Assembly (NCBI GenBank): GCA_043822165.1
Contig: JBDRCA010000051.1
Coordinates: 1 to 29,589, forward strand
Direction: 5' to 3'
Length of the DNA stretch: 29,589 bases
Source: SCGC-AAA252-I15 sp043822165
GTDB lineage: Archaea > Altiarchaeota > Altiarchaeia > IMC4 > SCGC-AAA252-I15
Of this stretch, positions 6,588-15,832 are shown one piece after another (within the stretch, counting starts at the first letter, position 1; the number at the start of each line of letters is the position of its first letter). The translations under genes were made by a program, and so were the position numbers. The notes under the pieces are model-generated. The model was not told where the DNA came from and ran no database searches. It saw only the letters and a program-made list of their open reading frames with translations.

Positions 6588-7111
6588 TTGTAACCATCGG
6601 CGGGCAAGTCGCATCCGGCAAGTCAACGCTGGCCCGGGAACTCGCCCGCCGCCTAGGCTACAAACACATTTCAGCAGGCTCCGTGATGCGCCAGATGGCA
6701 GCCGAAAAAAACACAAGCCTCCTAGAATTCTCAGAATACGCTGAAACACACCCTGAAGTAGACAAACTAATCGACGAGCGCCAGAAAGAATTAGCCTCCC
6801 AAGGCGACTGCGTAGTTGAAGGCCGAATCAGCGCATACTTTATCCCCGCAGACTACAAAGTCTGGCTGACTTGCGGGCTCTCAGAGCGGGTGCGCCGCGC
6901 CCGCGGCCGAGGCGACAGCGACGCAGACATAAAAAAAGCAATCCTTGCCCGCGAAAAAAGCGAACAAAAAAGATACAAAAAATTCTACGACATCGACCTA
7001 TCCGACACGTCAATATACGACCTAGTGCTAGACACCACGAAAATAGGAATAAAAGAAATGGTGCAAAAAGTCGAGGAAAAAATCAGGGAGACTAAAACAA
7101 AAACATCCTAA
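6584..7111 (+). CDS. cmk: Cytidylate kinase, archaeal type
   Basis: Phosphorylates CMP and dCMP. The 175-aa length matches the compact archaeal/TIGR02173-type family rather than the larger bacterial Cmk. The P-loop is GGQVASGKST (6-15). Then come LARRLGYKHISAGSVMR, the substrate segment VVEGRISAYFIPADYKVWLTC, and the arginine-rich lid (RVRRARGRGDSDADIKKAILAREKSEQKRYKKFYDIDLSD). The C-terminal TSIYDLVLDTT is also typical. It is the last gene of the operon, translationally coupled to eL34 by an ATGA overlap, and converges on the next gene with only 19 bases between. No hairpin terminator is visible in that gap. Confidence 0.93.
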   Translation: MIVTIGGQVASGKSTLARELARRLGYKHISAGSVMRQMAAEKNTSLLEFSEYAETHPEVDKLIDERQKELASQGDCVVEGRISAYFIPADYKVWLTCGLSERVRRARGRGDSDADIKKAILAREKSEQKRYKKFYDIDLSDTSIYDLVLDTTKIGIKEMVQKVEEKIRETKTKTS

Positions 7112-7130
7112 CAGTGAGCGCGCCGCCAAC

Positions 7131-8726
7131 TCAATCCCGCGTACCCTTCCCGGAATCCTCAGTGCTCTTGCCTCTCGTATCCCTCTCACGACTCCTACGC
7201 TCCTCGTCTATTGCTATTTTTGCAGCTTCCAATTCCTCATGTCTTCGTTTTTCTGCTTCTAGATACTTCCTCTCTTTCTCTCCCCATTGACCCAACAGTT
7301 CCCATCTGTCTGATTGACTGAAAAAATCACCGGTTTGATACCCCCACCTTAATCGCAACCTGTCATATTCCTCTCTGCTTGCTTTAAGTCCCGCGTTAAT
7401 CACTATCCTAGAGTTTGTTATGCTTCTAATCGTCTTCTCGCAGATTCCCCTGCATCCGTCAGCCTCATCGGTTTTGCCTTCACCTTCCAGTTCAAGTGCT
7501 CTGCGTTCGCTCAAATCCGAGTAATAAGCTACTTGGGGAATCCTCGTCACCTCTTCAAGATGTTCCTCTACAGTTGTTCTAGCTGAAGTTTTGTGTTCCT
7601 CAGCTTGACTTACTGTTACAAATCTTCCATGTCGAGGTGATTCCAGAATTCTTAGATACTTGCTTAAGTCAACATTTGGTATCATCTCATAAGTTTTTGC
7701 TAGATGAGCATGCATGCATCTTACTGCTTCTCCGAGTTCTCCGGCTCTGTCGTAGGTTCTGGCTGCTTCGACGAGGTTTCCTTCCTCCTGTTCTTTTGCC
7801 ATGCTGCGGAGAACCCGTTTTGCTTCGTCTTCCTCGCCGGCTCTCTCGTACATGGCCGCAGATTTGGATTTATCAACTTTTTCCAAGGCGACTGCTGCGC
7901 CGTGAAAGTTGCCTTCAGCCTCACGGAGTCTTGCAGCAGACACGAATCTTCCGTCCGCACTGTAGACTTGCGCGGCTCCTTCTGTGTCTCCCAGTTCCCT
8001 GAAGATTCGTTCCACTGGCTCGTCTTTTCCGGCGAGGCGGTATTTGTCTACTGCGTCCTGGCGGTCTCCGGCAGCTTCCGATCCCTCTGCTAATCTAACC
8101 AAAAGCATTCCGCGAAGCTGGCTTGGACAACCCTGCTTTAACAGGCGCATGCAGGCGCCTCTGCTTTCCTCCGGTTTGCCTGCTCTGGCGTAAAGTTGTC
8201 CTACTGCTTCGAGTTGCCCTTGTAATTCACCGGGTTTAGGCCATCTCAATACGATGATTCTCTCGCGAAGTTGCGCGGCTTTCTCCCACTCGGAGGCTTC
8301 CTCGTATGCGGTTACAGCCTGTCCGTACGTTTTGTATGTGTCGTTTGCTTTGCGCTTTAGTATCTCGTTCCCCCGCAGGAATCCTTGAGTGGGATCGAAC
8401 ATGTCCAGCGAGACGACGTGTTTGATAAATACGACGCTGTTTATTAGCGCCATGTTGAAGTAGTCTCCTCCGTCTAGTTCGCGCGAAGTCTCCTCGAGGC
8501 GTCGGGCTCTGCGTTCAATGTCTCGTGCTGCGGGGTTTATGCCTTCTACTTCGTGCATTGGTGGGAGGGTGTCTAGTTGTCTCTTGAAGTCTTGTTCCAG
8601 TGTCGTCTTGTCTTTGACGAGGATGCCGGATGCGGTGGTTACGGTTTCAGCAGTCTTTGCGGCTGGTTTTTTCTCTCTTTCTTCCCCTCCGTCGTCTTTC
8701 GGGCGGTGGTAGATAATTTTTCCCAT
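7131..8726 (-). CDS. Large cytosolic helical-repeat protein (TPR/SNAP-like), 531 aa
   Basis: Function not recognised. Residues about 130-345 form short helical hairpin repeats of TPR or SNAP type, with recurring signatures such as AYEEASEWEKAAQLRERI, QLYARAGKPEESRGAC, AAMYERAGEEDEAKRVL and ARTYDRAGELGEAVRCM. The N-terminal 60 residues are charged and likely disordered; the C-terminal 60 (EKERKYLEAEKRRHEELEAAK...) form a charged coiled coil. There is no signal peptide or membrane segment, so it is probably a cytosolic scaffold. It diverges, with a 97-base gap, from the pilin and giant membrane protein operon and is the obvious candidate for a soluble partner, but that link rests on position alone. 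Confidence 0.75.
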   Translation of the reverse strand: MGKIIYHRPKDDGGEEREKKPAAKTAETVTTASGILVKDKTTLEQDFKRQLDTLPPMHEVEGINPAARDIERRARRLEETSRELDGGDYFNMALINSVVFIKHVVSLDMFDPTQGFLRGNEILKRKANDTYKTYGQAVTAYEEASEWEKAAQLRERIIVLRWPKPGELQGQLEAVGQLYARAGKPEESRGACMRLLKQGCPSQLRGMLLVRLAEGSEAAGDRQDAVDKYRLAGKDEPVERIFRELGDTEGAAQVYSADGRFVSAARLREAEGNFHGAAVALEKVDKSKSAAMYERAGEEDEAKRVLRSMAKEQEEGNLVEAARTYDRAGELGEAVRCMHAHLAKTYEMIPNVDLSKYLRILESPRHGRFVTVSQAEEHKTSARTTVEEHLEEVTRIPQVAYYSDLSERRALELEGEGKTDEADGCRGICEKTIRSITNSRIVINAGLKASREEYDRLRLRWGYQTGDFFSQSDRWELLGQWGEKERKYLEAEKRRHEELEAAKIAIDEERRSRERDTRGKSTEDSGKGTRD

Positions 8727-8823
8727 TTATTCTGTTAGATTATTGGGTTTTGTTGGGGTAAAATAGCTTTATTTCCTTGTTTTTTTAAGGTCTGTCGGGA
8801 AATAGTTTACAGGTGTATTCGGC

Positions 8824-9288
8824 ATGAAGTTTAAGGATTTTTCGAAGGGTCAGGCGGCTATCGAGTTCATTATGACTTACGCCTGGGTTATATTGATTAT
8901 AAGTATTGTGTTGGTCGTGGTCTGGCAGCTGGGTCTGCTGGATTTGGGCGGCAGCATCGAGCCCGGTTCCATGGGTTTCTGGGGTGTTACGCCTGAGGAC
9001 TACCGGATGACTGAGGCGGGTACGCTCACGTTGTCTCTTGCCAATTACATCGGCGCGAACTTGACTATTGATTCCATATCGGCTAACCAGTCCACTTTAC
9101 ACGTGACTGCGCCGCTTACTGGGGTGGTGTTGGAGCCTGGGGAGTTGGAAAACGTTAATGTGGCTGGTTTGAAGACCGGCAAGGGCGGGAAGAAGTTTGA
9201 GGTGCTTTTGAGCATAGATTATACTGATTCTCGGACGGGTAATCAGCATAAGAGTTCCGGACGAGTCTGGGGTTCATATGAGAGTTAG
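8824..9288 (+). CDS. Pilin-like protein with class III signal peptide
   Basis: 154 aa. The N-terminus MKFKDFSKGQAAIEFIMTYAW followed by VILIISIVLVVVWQLGLL is the archaeal class III (type IV pilin-like) signal: a basic leader, a prepilin peptidase site after KG, the conserved Q and E of QxxxEF, then one hydrophobic helix that serves as assembly core. The remaining ~115 residues are an outside beta-rich domain (TLTLSLANYIGANLTIDSIS; KKFEVLLSIDYTDS) with N-glycosylation-type sequons (NLT, NQS). The leader style is typical of many DPANN pilin-like proteins. It opens the operon and overlaps the 1480-aa gene by 11 bases. No prepilin peptidase or assembly ATPase is present in the window. Confidence 0.82.
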   Translation: MKFKDFSKGQAAIEFIMTYAWVILIISIVLVVVWQLGLLDLGGSIEPGSMGFWGVTPEDYRMTEAGTLTLSLANYIGANLTIDSISANQSTLHVTAPLTGVVLEPGELENVNVAGLKTGKGGKKFEVLLSIDYTDSRTGNQHKSSGRVWGSYES

Positions 9289-12200
9289 GGTCGGCGGTAA
9301 AAGGTTTTGGTTTGTTTTACTGTCCCTGATTTTACTGGTTTCTTTGTCTTTGAATGTTTTTCCTGCGAGCGGGAACGTTGCTTCGGGCAAGTTCGGGCCT
9401 GATGAGGGGGAGGATACTGTGGCTTACGCTGAGGGTGCTTCCACTGACATGGCCAAAGAGGCTACGAGCGACATGATAAAGTGGATGATGCGCAATCCCG
9501 TGATATATGATGCGAGCGCTTCCCCTCCGATTCCAACGACTGGGTGGAGGAGCATAACCATAGTTATACTGAAGGTGTTGGTGGTGCCTTATCAACTTTT
9601 GATTCTGTTGACTGGAATATACATAACGTATGTTTCGATGATTCCCCGGAAACGGGCTTACGCTAAAAATTATCTGTTGCGCCTTCTCGTCGGCTTGGTG
9701 TTGACTACCATGGCTCCCGTAATCTTCGAGGTGATCCTTGAGATGGAGCACTTCCTCTTGTTCGAGATGGTGCGCTCCGGGGCTGCGTCTACTGGAGGCA
9801 CGTGTGCGACGGTTGCTGGTTGCCCCATGGGCGTTGACTGTGTTGTTGACTGCATGGACAAGATGAGCAAAGTCATCACGTTCATACTGGCTTCATTGTT
9901 CGTGTGGCCTCTGACTTGCACTCTAGGCCCTGTCGCGTTGATTGTCGTGATATTCACTTACGCGGTGGTTTGGGCCCGCTTCGTCGTAGTGTCCGCGTTC
10001 GGCGTCATCTTCCCCGCCACAGTCTTCCTCTACATGTGGAATTATACTACCGGCATAGGCAGAAAGCTTATGAAATACACGTTCGTCTGGATTTTCATGC
10101 CGCTCGTGCAAACACTCTTCCTGCTCGTAATGGCGGAGTCAGTTGCAAACTTGAAGACCCTGCAGGCGGGCCTCCTAGCCCTCGGAGGATTCATCGGAGT
10201 CTTTCTGTCACCGCTCATAATGACGGGCATGCTAAAGGTCGCGGGCGGGCTCACGTACATGGCGGGCTCCAAGTTCCAGTCCCCGTTACTCACGGGCGCT
10301 GGAGGCTTAATGTACGGTATGGGTCCCGGAGCCCTCGCGTCCGCGGGAAGCCAGGCCGCATACAGGCGGGCGGGCATTAAAGGCGACACCAGCAAGTACG
10401 GCGGAGTCGACATGGCGAAAGAGAGGCCGAGCATTGGGCCCGGAATAATACGCGGCGTCAGAGCCGGCTTCCAGCAAGGGGGTATCGCCGGCGCCATCAA
10501 GGGCGCCGCAGCCGGCGCATGGGGCACGCCGTCAGCTGCGACCAAGGGAATGTTCGAGAGTGGGATGCGCCAGCTCACCAAAGGCAAAACCCTCCCCACG
10601 CGCGCCTTGGGCTTGGCGAAAGTAGTAGGCGCCCCCCTCCAACACGTCGCCCGCACGAAGATTATGCACCCCGCAGGAATCATGTTAACAAGCATGTTTC
10701 ACGAGCAGAGTGATCTTGCACCCAAGTGGATTTCGACACCTCTGAATAAGATCGGGGAAGGCCTCATAGGTGACAAGCCGATTCGCAACGCCCTCAAGGG
10801 TCTGGGAGAGTCGCTGGGCATGATAGACGACAAAGGAAAAGTAAAGTGGGGTAAAGTCGCTTTGACGACAGGCGTCGGCATGGCATTGTTCACTCCATTC
10901 GGTTGGGGGGCGATCGGCTTGGGAGTGGGGCTTCCTTTAGCCACGGGATTCACTCTCGGATCGGGCTTGAGCCTGCGGAAAGTAACGGAAGCCTACGGCC
11001 AAGGACGCGCCTCCGGGAGGGGTGTAATAAGAAGCGCATTCGATTCCGTGCGCGCTGGAATAAACCTGCGGGCCGGAAAACACGCCTTTAACTTGGACCG
11101 GCTTAAGACCGCGCGCCAGAGGGTTGCCCGCGGCCTTAAACAATACCTCGGAAACTACGAGGACCGGCTTAAAAACATCCACAGCGGCGCCAAAATAAGC
11201 TTCAATCATTCTACCGGGAAATTCGAGGTCTCAAGGCCCCAGGGCTTGGGCGCCCCAGACCAGCAGCGGATAGCATCCATCGAATCCGAGATGAACGCGA
11301 GCCTCAACGGCCAGATGCGACTCGGCAACGAGACACTGGGGCAGCTCGTAAACAAGAGAAACGACTTGGACGCGAGAATCGCCAAAACAGAAGTCGACAA
11401 AGCCAAAACCGAGCACTTAGGCAACAGCGTCGAAGGAATGGCCTACGGAGAAAGAATGGGCGCCGGGGAAGGGAAAAAAGCAGGAGACTTGGAAAAAGAA
11501 GGGGAAGGAAAACTGAACGACATGGGAATGTCTTTCGGGATGGAGTCCTTGAGTGTCCAAGACGTTAATGACCGGGCGCAGGCTCTTATGAACGCTGACC
11601 CCAGCTTGACGCATGCACAGGCTGCGGAGAAGGTGATAGACGGTCACATTGATGCCATGTCCGATACCGTAACCGACAAAGATCAGAGAAAAACCGACGC
11701 GAAGAATGCATTCCAACATGGAAATAATGCTGCCCTTCAAAATTCAACTCACCATGCTGGAATCGCTGTTTCCGCTCCCGGCACAAAAGCGGTGACCGAC
11801 GCCAATGCGCTTTATGCTGCTGCAGAAAACGATATTGACACCAGACACCAGGCCGGCGAAATCGACGCCACTGAAGCAGACGCTCGCAAGGCGCAGGCTT
11901 TGGAGGCTATTGGTTTGCGGGATCGTGCCTCAGGCAGGAGGGCTGCGGATGCGGAGGCGTTGGGGCACAGGAGCGGTAAGGGCATGAGCCGGGAAGAGTT
12001 GTCTGAGGGCGTGGACGTCTTGGAGGATGAGTTGGTGAGGACCGGCGTTTTCACGCGGCAGAGCGGGGGCGGCATAGTGCGGAACCGGCAGGCTCAGAAC
12101 GACAGGGAGGCGATGATGCTTGCATCATATGATGACTTCAACGACCAGTTGACTTCTTCATCGTCTGAGCTGGCGAAAAGGGAGGCAAGGGTTGCGAAGG

Positions 12201-13720
12201 CGCAAGGCAAGTATCGGACCGGGCACGCCCAGTGCGTCCAAGCCGACATGAGCTCCAGCGGCGCCGGCTTGTGGGCTGACAAGGAGATAACGCAAACCAA
12301 CAGGCGAAACCACGAAGAATACGTGCAAAGGATTCAGGGTAGCCAGCACATGCAGGACATATTCACTCTGGATGATGACCGGGCTCAGACAGTCGACAAG
12401 CTTCTTGCTCAGTCCGTTCGAGGCGACGAGACACCGGAGGAATTGCACGGCAAGCGCCAGAGAATCGACTCGTCGCTGCAGGCAATGGGGCGGGCCCAAC
12501 ACATGCAAACTCAGGTACAACAGATGCGCCAGCAAGCCCAACAGATGAGCGGCGCCGGCGCAACACCACAAGAACTAAGAGACGCGAGGAAACTGGAAAA
12601 GAAAGCCGATGCAACAGAGCAACAGTCTTCGAAGATGGAGGAGCAGGCTACGAAAGACCTGCAGAAGCTGGGACTGGACCCGGCAACAAACGCGGACATC
12701 ATGACGGCTCAGACGAAAGAGGCTCAGAGAAGCGGGCTCCTCGCTACGAGAGTCGTTGACACGCACCAATTCTCATACGACGACAAAGGAAACATAACCC
12801 ATGTTTCAAACCCTGGCGTCCACTACGGGTCAGACTGGTCCGCCGTAGACGTTAAGGCAATAGCTGACGGGACAGCATCCGGAACGACGAAAGATGCAAA
12901 TGGTAATGACGTTACTGTCACTCCCGCAGCCCTAGGAAACGAATTCACGGTCGAAGCCCAGGACCTCTACGATTACGCGAAGACCGGGCAGGAGCGCCGC
13001 CGCGACGTCGCGAAAGAGGAAGTCTACGCCGCGGCTGAAGCATCCCACACTTCCCCTGAAATAGCATTCCATTGGAAGGAAGGGGACAGAGTCGACCCTT
13101 CGACGGGCCAGGTAAAGGAGTGCTGGGTTTCAGCAGTCGACGGATTATCAGACCAGGCCGCTGAAGCCCTCTACAACTCAGGGGTTAGAACACACGACGA
13201 CTTGGTGGCTGCAGTACCCACTCACCGCCGGGAAGCATCACGGCTAAGACGCATGGCAGACCAGATAGTCGCGAACCAGGGCGTCCCGAACGCGAGCGCG
13301 CTTCCCGCCCCGGAGAAAAGACAATACGACAAACTCATGGCGGAAGCCAAGACCTACGACCAACCTACCGCGGGAGTCGCCGACAAAGTCAACGAACAAC
13401 AATTAGGCGTAAACGGGGAAATCGCGATAAAAAAACCAGACGGCACAGACACTACAATGGAAGAGCAAATCGCGAATAATTCACAGCTCTCAAATGAGCA
13501 GGCCAGGGACATGTTGGACGAGGTCTACGAGACCTTGAATCCGAGAACATTGGCCGCCACCAAGAAAATGGCCCCAAGGATTCGGAGGACTCAGATGGAC
13601 TGGACGGTCGACCAGGCGGCGGTCCACCAGAAAATAACTGCCACTCAAGAAAGGGACAGGAACCCTGTGCGCCGTGAAATAAACAGGCTCGTCGACGACA
13701 TCGAGCAAGGAAACGTTTAA
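9278..13720 (+). CDS. Giant polytopic membrane protein with long coiled-coil tail, 1480 aa
   Basis: Family not recognised. An N-terminal hydrophobic segment (about 10-30) acts as signal or anchor, followed by an outside segment (31-90) and about six membrane helices (92-120, 132-160, 198-232, 234-256, 266-288, 294-318). An outside loop holds four cysteines (176, 182, 188, 192). From about 330 to the end come over 1100 hydrophilic residues: a Gly/Ala-rich stretch (340-470), a second mildly hydrophobic Gly-rich stretch (about 525-560), then long helical, Q/E/K-rich coiled coil. The membrane part is clearly paralogous to that of the next protein: RAYAKNYLLRLLVGLVL..PVIFEVIL and FGVIFPATVFLY....G.GRKLMK. 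The layout recalls VirB6/TrbL-type channel subunits with large extensions. Start ATG 9278 overlaps the pilin gene. Confidence 0.8.
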   Translation: MRVRVGGKRFWFVLLSLILLVSLSLNVFPASGNVASGKFGPDEGEDTVAYAEGASTDMAKEATSDMIKWMMRNPVIYDASASPPIPTTGWRSITIVILKVLVVPYQLLILLTGIYITYVSMIPRKRAYAKNYLLRLLVGLVLTTMAPVIFEVILEMEHFLLFEMVRSGAASTGGTCATVAGCPMGVDCVVDCMDKMSKVITFILASLFVWPLTCTLGPVALIVVIFTYAVVWARFVVVSAFGVIFPATVFLYMWNYTTGIGRKLMKYTFVWIFMPLVQTLFLLVMAESVANLKTLQAGLLALGGFIGVFLSPLIMTGMLKVAGGLTYMAGSKFQSPLLTGAGGLMYGMGPGALASAGSQAAYRRAGIKGDTSKYGGVDMAKERPSIGPGIIRGVRAGFQQGGIAGAIKGAAAGAWGTPSAATKGMFESGMRQLTKGKTLPTRALGLAKVVGAPLQHVARTKIMHPAGIMLTSMFHEQSDLAPKWISTPLNKIGEGLIGDKPIRNALKGLGESLGMIDDKGKVKWGKVALTTGVGMALFTPFGWGAIGLGVGLPLATGFTLGSGLSLRKVTEAYGQGRASGRGVIRSAFDSVRAGINLRAGKHAFNLDRLKTARQRVARGLKQYLGNYEDRLKNIHSGAKISFNHSTGKFEVSRPQGLGAPDQQRIASIESEMNASLNGQMRLGNETLGQLVNKRNDLDARIAKTEVDKAKTEHLGNSVEGMAYGERMGAGEGKKAGDLEKEGEGKLNDMGMSFGMESLSVQDVNDRAQALMNADPSLTHAQAAEKVIDGHIDAMSDTVTDKDQRKTDAKNAFQHGNNAALQNSTHHAGIAVSAPGTKAVTDANALYAAAENDIDTRHQAGEIDATEADARKAQALEAIGLRDRASGRRAADAEALGHRSGKGMSREELSEGVDVLEDELVRTGVFTRQSGGGIVRNRQAQNDREAMMLASYDDFNDQLTSSSSELAKREARVAKAQGKYRTGHAQCVQADMSSSGAGLWADKEITQTNRRNHEEYVQRIQGSQHMQDIFTLDDDRAQTVDKLLAQSVRGDETPEELHGKRQRIDSSLQAMGRAQHMQTQVQQMRQQAQQMSGAGATPQELRDARKLEKKADATEQQSSKMEEQATKDLQKLGLDPATNADIMTAQTKEAQRSGLLATRVVDTHQFSYDDKGNITHVSNPGVHYGSDWSAVDVKAIADGTASGTTKDANGNDVTVTPAALGNEFTVEAQDLYDYAKTGQERRRDVAKEEVYAAAEASHTSPEIAFHWKEGDRVDPSTGQVKECWVSAVDGLSDQAAEALYNSGVRTHDDLVAAVPTHRREASRLRRMADQIVANQGVPNASALPAPEKRQYDKLMAEAKTYDQPTAGVADKVNEQQLGVNGEIAIKKPDGTDTTMEEQIANNSQLSNEQARDMLDEVYETLNPRTLAATKKMAPRIRRTQMDWTVDQAAVHQKITATQERDRNPVRREINRLVDDIEQGNV

Positions 13721-13722
13721 AG

Positions 13723-15807
13723 ATGAAGACTTCGAGGAAGATACGGTTGGCGTTGATAATCCTTCTGGCGCTTACTCCCCAGGTTTCGGCTATGTGGTGG
13801 TCCATCTTCTACAACACGATCCAGGAAGTATTCGAGATAATAGCGTTCGGTTTGATGGGCATCGTGGAAGCGACAGGCATAGTCACTGCCGCATTAATCC
13901 AGACGAACCCGTGCGTCTACGCCGGCACTCTCCCGACAGACCAGTGCCCTCATGCACTGGCCTACACGGGCTCGCTGCCAGTCGACGCGACGATAAGGAG
14001 CATGAACGCGCTATTCATACGCGCATTCATGCCGGTATACGTCACCTTCTTCCTCATACTGGGCTTATACATGATATTCATGCAGGGCTCGCCTAAGGGG
14101 CGGGCTGAAGCCAAGGCATTCCTCATAGACCTGGTTGTCGGCATGATACTGGTGGGGCTGTCTCCTGTGATATTCCAGGTAATACTGGACATATCAGCGT
14201 TCGTAACCAACTACATCTGGACCCAGTCAGGCGTAACATTCGGACAATACAAGGAATGGTGGCGCACCCGCCCCGACCAGACAGTATACTGCTGCTACTT
14301 CTTCATGGCAATAGCCTCAGTAATCTCATCCGAAATCGTGGTCCTCTTTAGATACTTCATAGTCATGATATTCGCGGCAATATTCCCCCTCTCAGTATTC
14401 CTCTACACATTCAGGTTCACGAAAGGCATGGGCAACTCGCTCATGAAATTCTCGTTCATGGCAATCTTCAGCCAAGTCCCCATGGTCCTCTTCCTCGTCA
14501 TAGGCTTGAAGGCATACCAGGACCCGTCAGGCTGGGGAGTCCCGGCATTCAGGATAATGTTCGGCATAGCATCATACCTGGCTATAGTCTGCACGCCGCT
14601 TATCATGCTCAAGGTAATGCACTGGATAGGCGGCGCAGTATACGCTTACTCGTCAAGGGGAGGCGGAAAAGGCGTAAGATTCGTATCCCAGCTCATGCGC
14701 GGCAAAGGCGTCGCTCAAGCCTTAATAACAGCATCCGGAAGATACCAGACCACTCACACGCTAGGAATGTACGAGCGCGGCGGAGAACGAATGAGCGCAC
14801 CCGGCTGGAGCAAGGCCGCGGATGGGGGCGGGGAATTCCCCGGTTTCCCCCACAGGGGAATAATCGGTTGGAGCCCTGACGTCTACGGCAAGCGCGGGCG
14901 GATGGGTAGATTAAGGACTGGTTCAACGGTTGCCGGCGTCGGCGGAGGAGACAGGGCGGCAAGACCCGTCACCGGTTTAGCGGGCGCCATGCCGTCTGCA
15001 TCCCTCTCCAACGTGACGCCGCAAGCCTCGCGCAGGACAAGGCAGCCCACCAGGATAAAGCCTGCCCCCCGGCCCGGTGGCAGGGGCGCGGGAGCAACGG
15101 GAGACCAGGAAGGCGGCGGACACGGCGGCGGCATACCGGCTCGCGCACCCTCCGGTGCTCCTCCATCAAGGGCTCCGTCAGGCTCCCCGCCGGGCGGGGA
15201 CTCGACACTCACTCAGTCACCTGGTTCCTCACCGCATGACACGGCGCCTTCAGGTCAGAGTAGACGCGACCAAGCGCCAATAGCGTATTCTCCAACAGGA
15301 GAATCGGAAGCAGCCGAAGAGTCCGCAGCAGAGGCTGAAGGCAAAAGAGAAACCCAGCAGATCATGGGCGACACCTCAGGCAGGATAGCAGCCATCCAGA
15401 AAGACACTGAAAAAAGAAAGCTTGCACTCCAGCTAGCCGCCGCTAGAAAACGAGAAGGAGAGAAAAGCCTTGCCGCAGCGCCCTTAGGCGACAGCATGAT
15501 GGACGAAGACGACTATGATGCCCGCCCGCCGACGGACTCAAGGTTCACGGGCCAGATAACGCCGCCGCCCAAGCCGCCGCAGGAGCCGGCCACGCAGACC
15601 GAGCTGCCTGACTGGTATAAGAAAGCGCAGACTCTTGGAATCCGCAGATCCGAGAATCTTCACGGTCTCTCCAGGGTCGGGGAAGGCCAGGCAAACCAGT
15701 TGTTGCGGGACGTAGGCGCCGCCAGGAAATCACCTGAAAACAAGGATAAGACCGTCGACGACCTCATGAAAATGGCTTTGGAGGGGGCGCTGCCCAAGAA
15801 GAAATAA
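13723..15807 (+). CDS. Polytopic membrane protein paralogous to the 1480-aa protein, 694 aa
   Basis: Begins two bases after the previous stop, so it belongs to the same operon. A signal-like segment (about 8-23) is followed by an amphipathic outside helix and a loop with C64 and C75, then membrane helices at about 100-120, 132-160, 192-206, 208-230, 243-262 and 278-297. The matching block RAEAKAFLIDLVVGMILVGL.PVIFQVIL and FAAIFPLSVFLY....KGMGNSLMK aligns residue for residue with the upstream protein. The tail (about 310-694) differs: a Gly-rich start, a Pro/Gly/Ser-rich disordered stretch (about 430-525), a short charged coiled coil (535-590), and a compact helical end (LPDWYKKAQTLGI...). Two unequal copies of one membrane core with different tails suggest a hetero-oligomeric assembly. 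Function unproven. Confidence 0.8.
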   Translation: MKTSRKIRLALIILLALTPQVSAMWWSIFYNTIQEVFEIIAFGLMGIVEATGIVTAALIQTNPCVYAGTLPTDQCPHALAYTGSLPVDATIRSMNALFIRAFMPVYVTFFLILGLYMIFMQGSPKGRAEAKAFLIDLVVGMILVGLSPVIFQVILDISAFVTNYIWTQSGVTFGQYKEWWRTRPDQTVYCCYFFMAIASVISSEIVVLFRYFIVMIFAAIFPLSVFLYTFRFTKGMGNSLMKFSFMAIFSQVPMVLFLVIGLKAYQDPSGWGVPAFRIMFGIASYLAIVCTPLIMLKVMHWIGGAVYAYSSRGGGKGVRFVSQLMRGKGVAQALITASGRYQTTHTLGMYERGGERMSAPGWSKAADGGGEFPGFPHRGIIGWSPDVYGKRGRMGRLRTGSTVAGVGGGDRAARPVTGLAGAMPSASLSNVTPQASRRTRQPTRIKPAPRPGGRGAGATGDQEGGGHGGGIPARAPSGAPPSRAPSGSPPGGDSTLTQSPGSSPHDTAPSGQSRRDQAPIAYSPTGESEAAEESAAEAEGKRETQQIMGDTSGRIAAIQKDTEKRKLALQLAAARKREGEKSLAAAPLGDSMMDEDDYDARPPTDSRFTGQITPPPKPPQEPATQTELPDWYKKAQTLGIRRSENLHGLSRVGEGQANQLLRDVGAARKSPENKDKTVDDLMKMALEGALPKKK

Positions 15808-15832
15808 TCCTGAGGAAAAAAAAGGGCGCGCC

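Noticed and set aside
8824..15807. Firm assignment of the operon as a type IV secretion or DNA-uptake system
   Set aside because: Only the layout of the membrane core is suggestive; no ATPase, relaxase or coupling protein is present in the window, so it is kept as a hypothesis.
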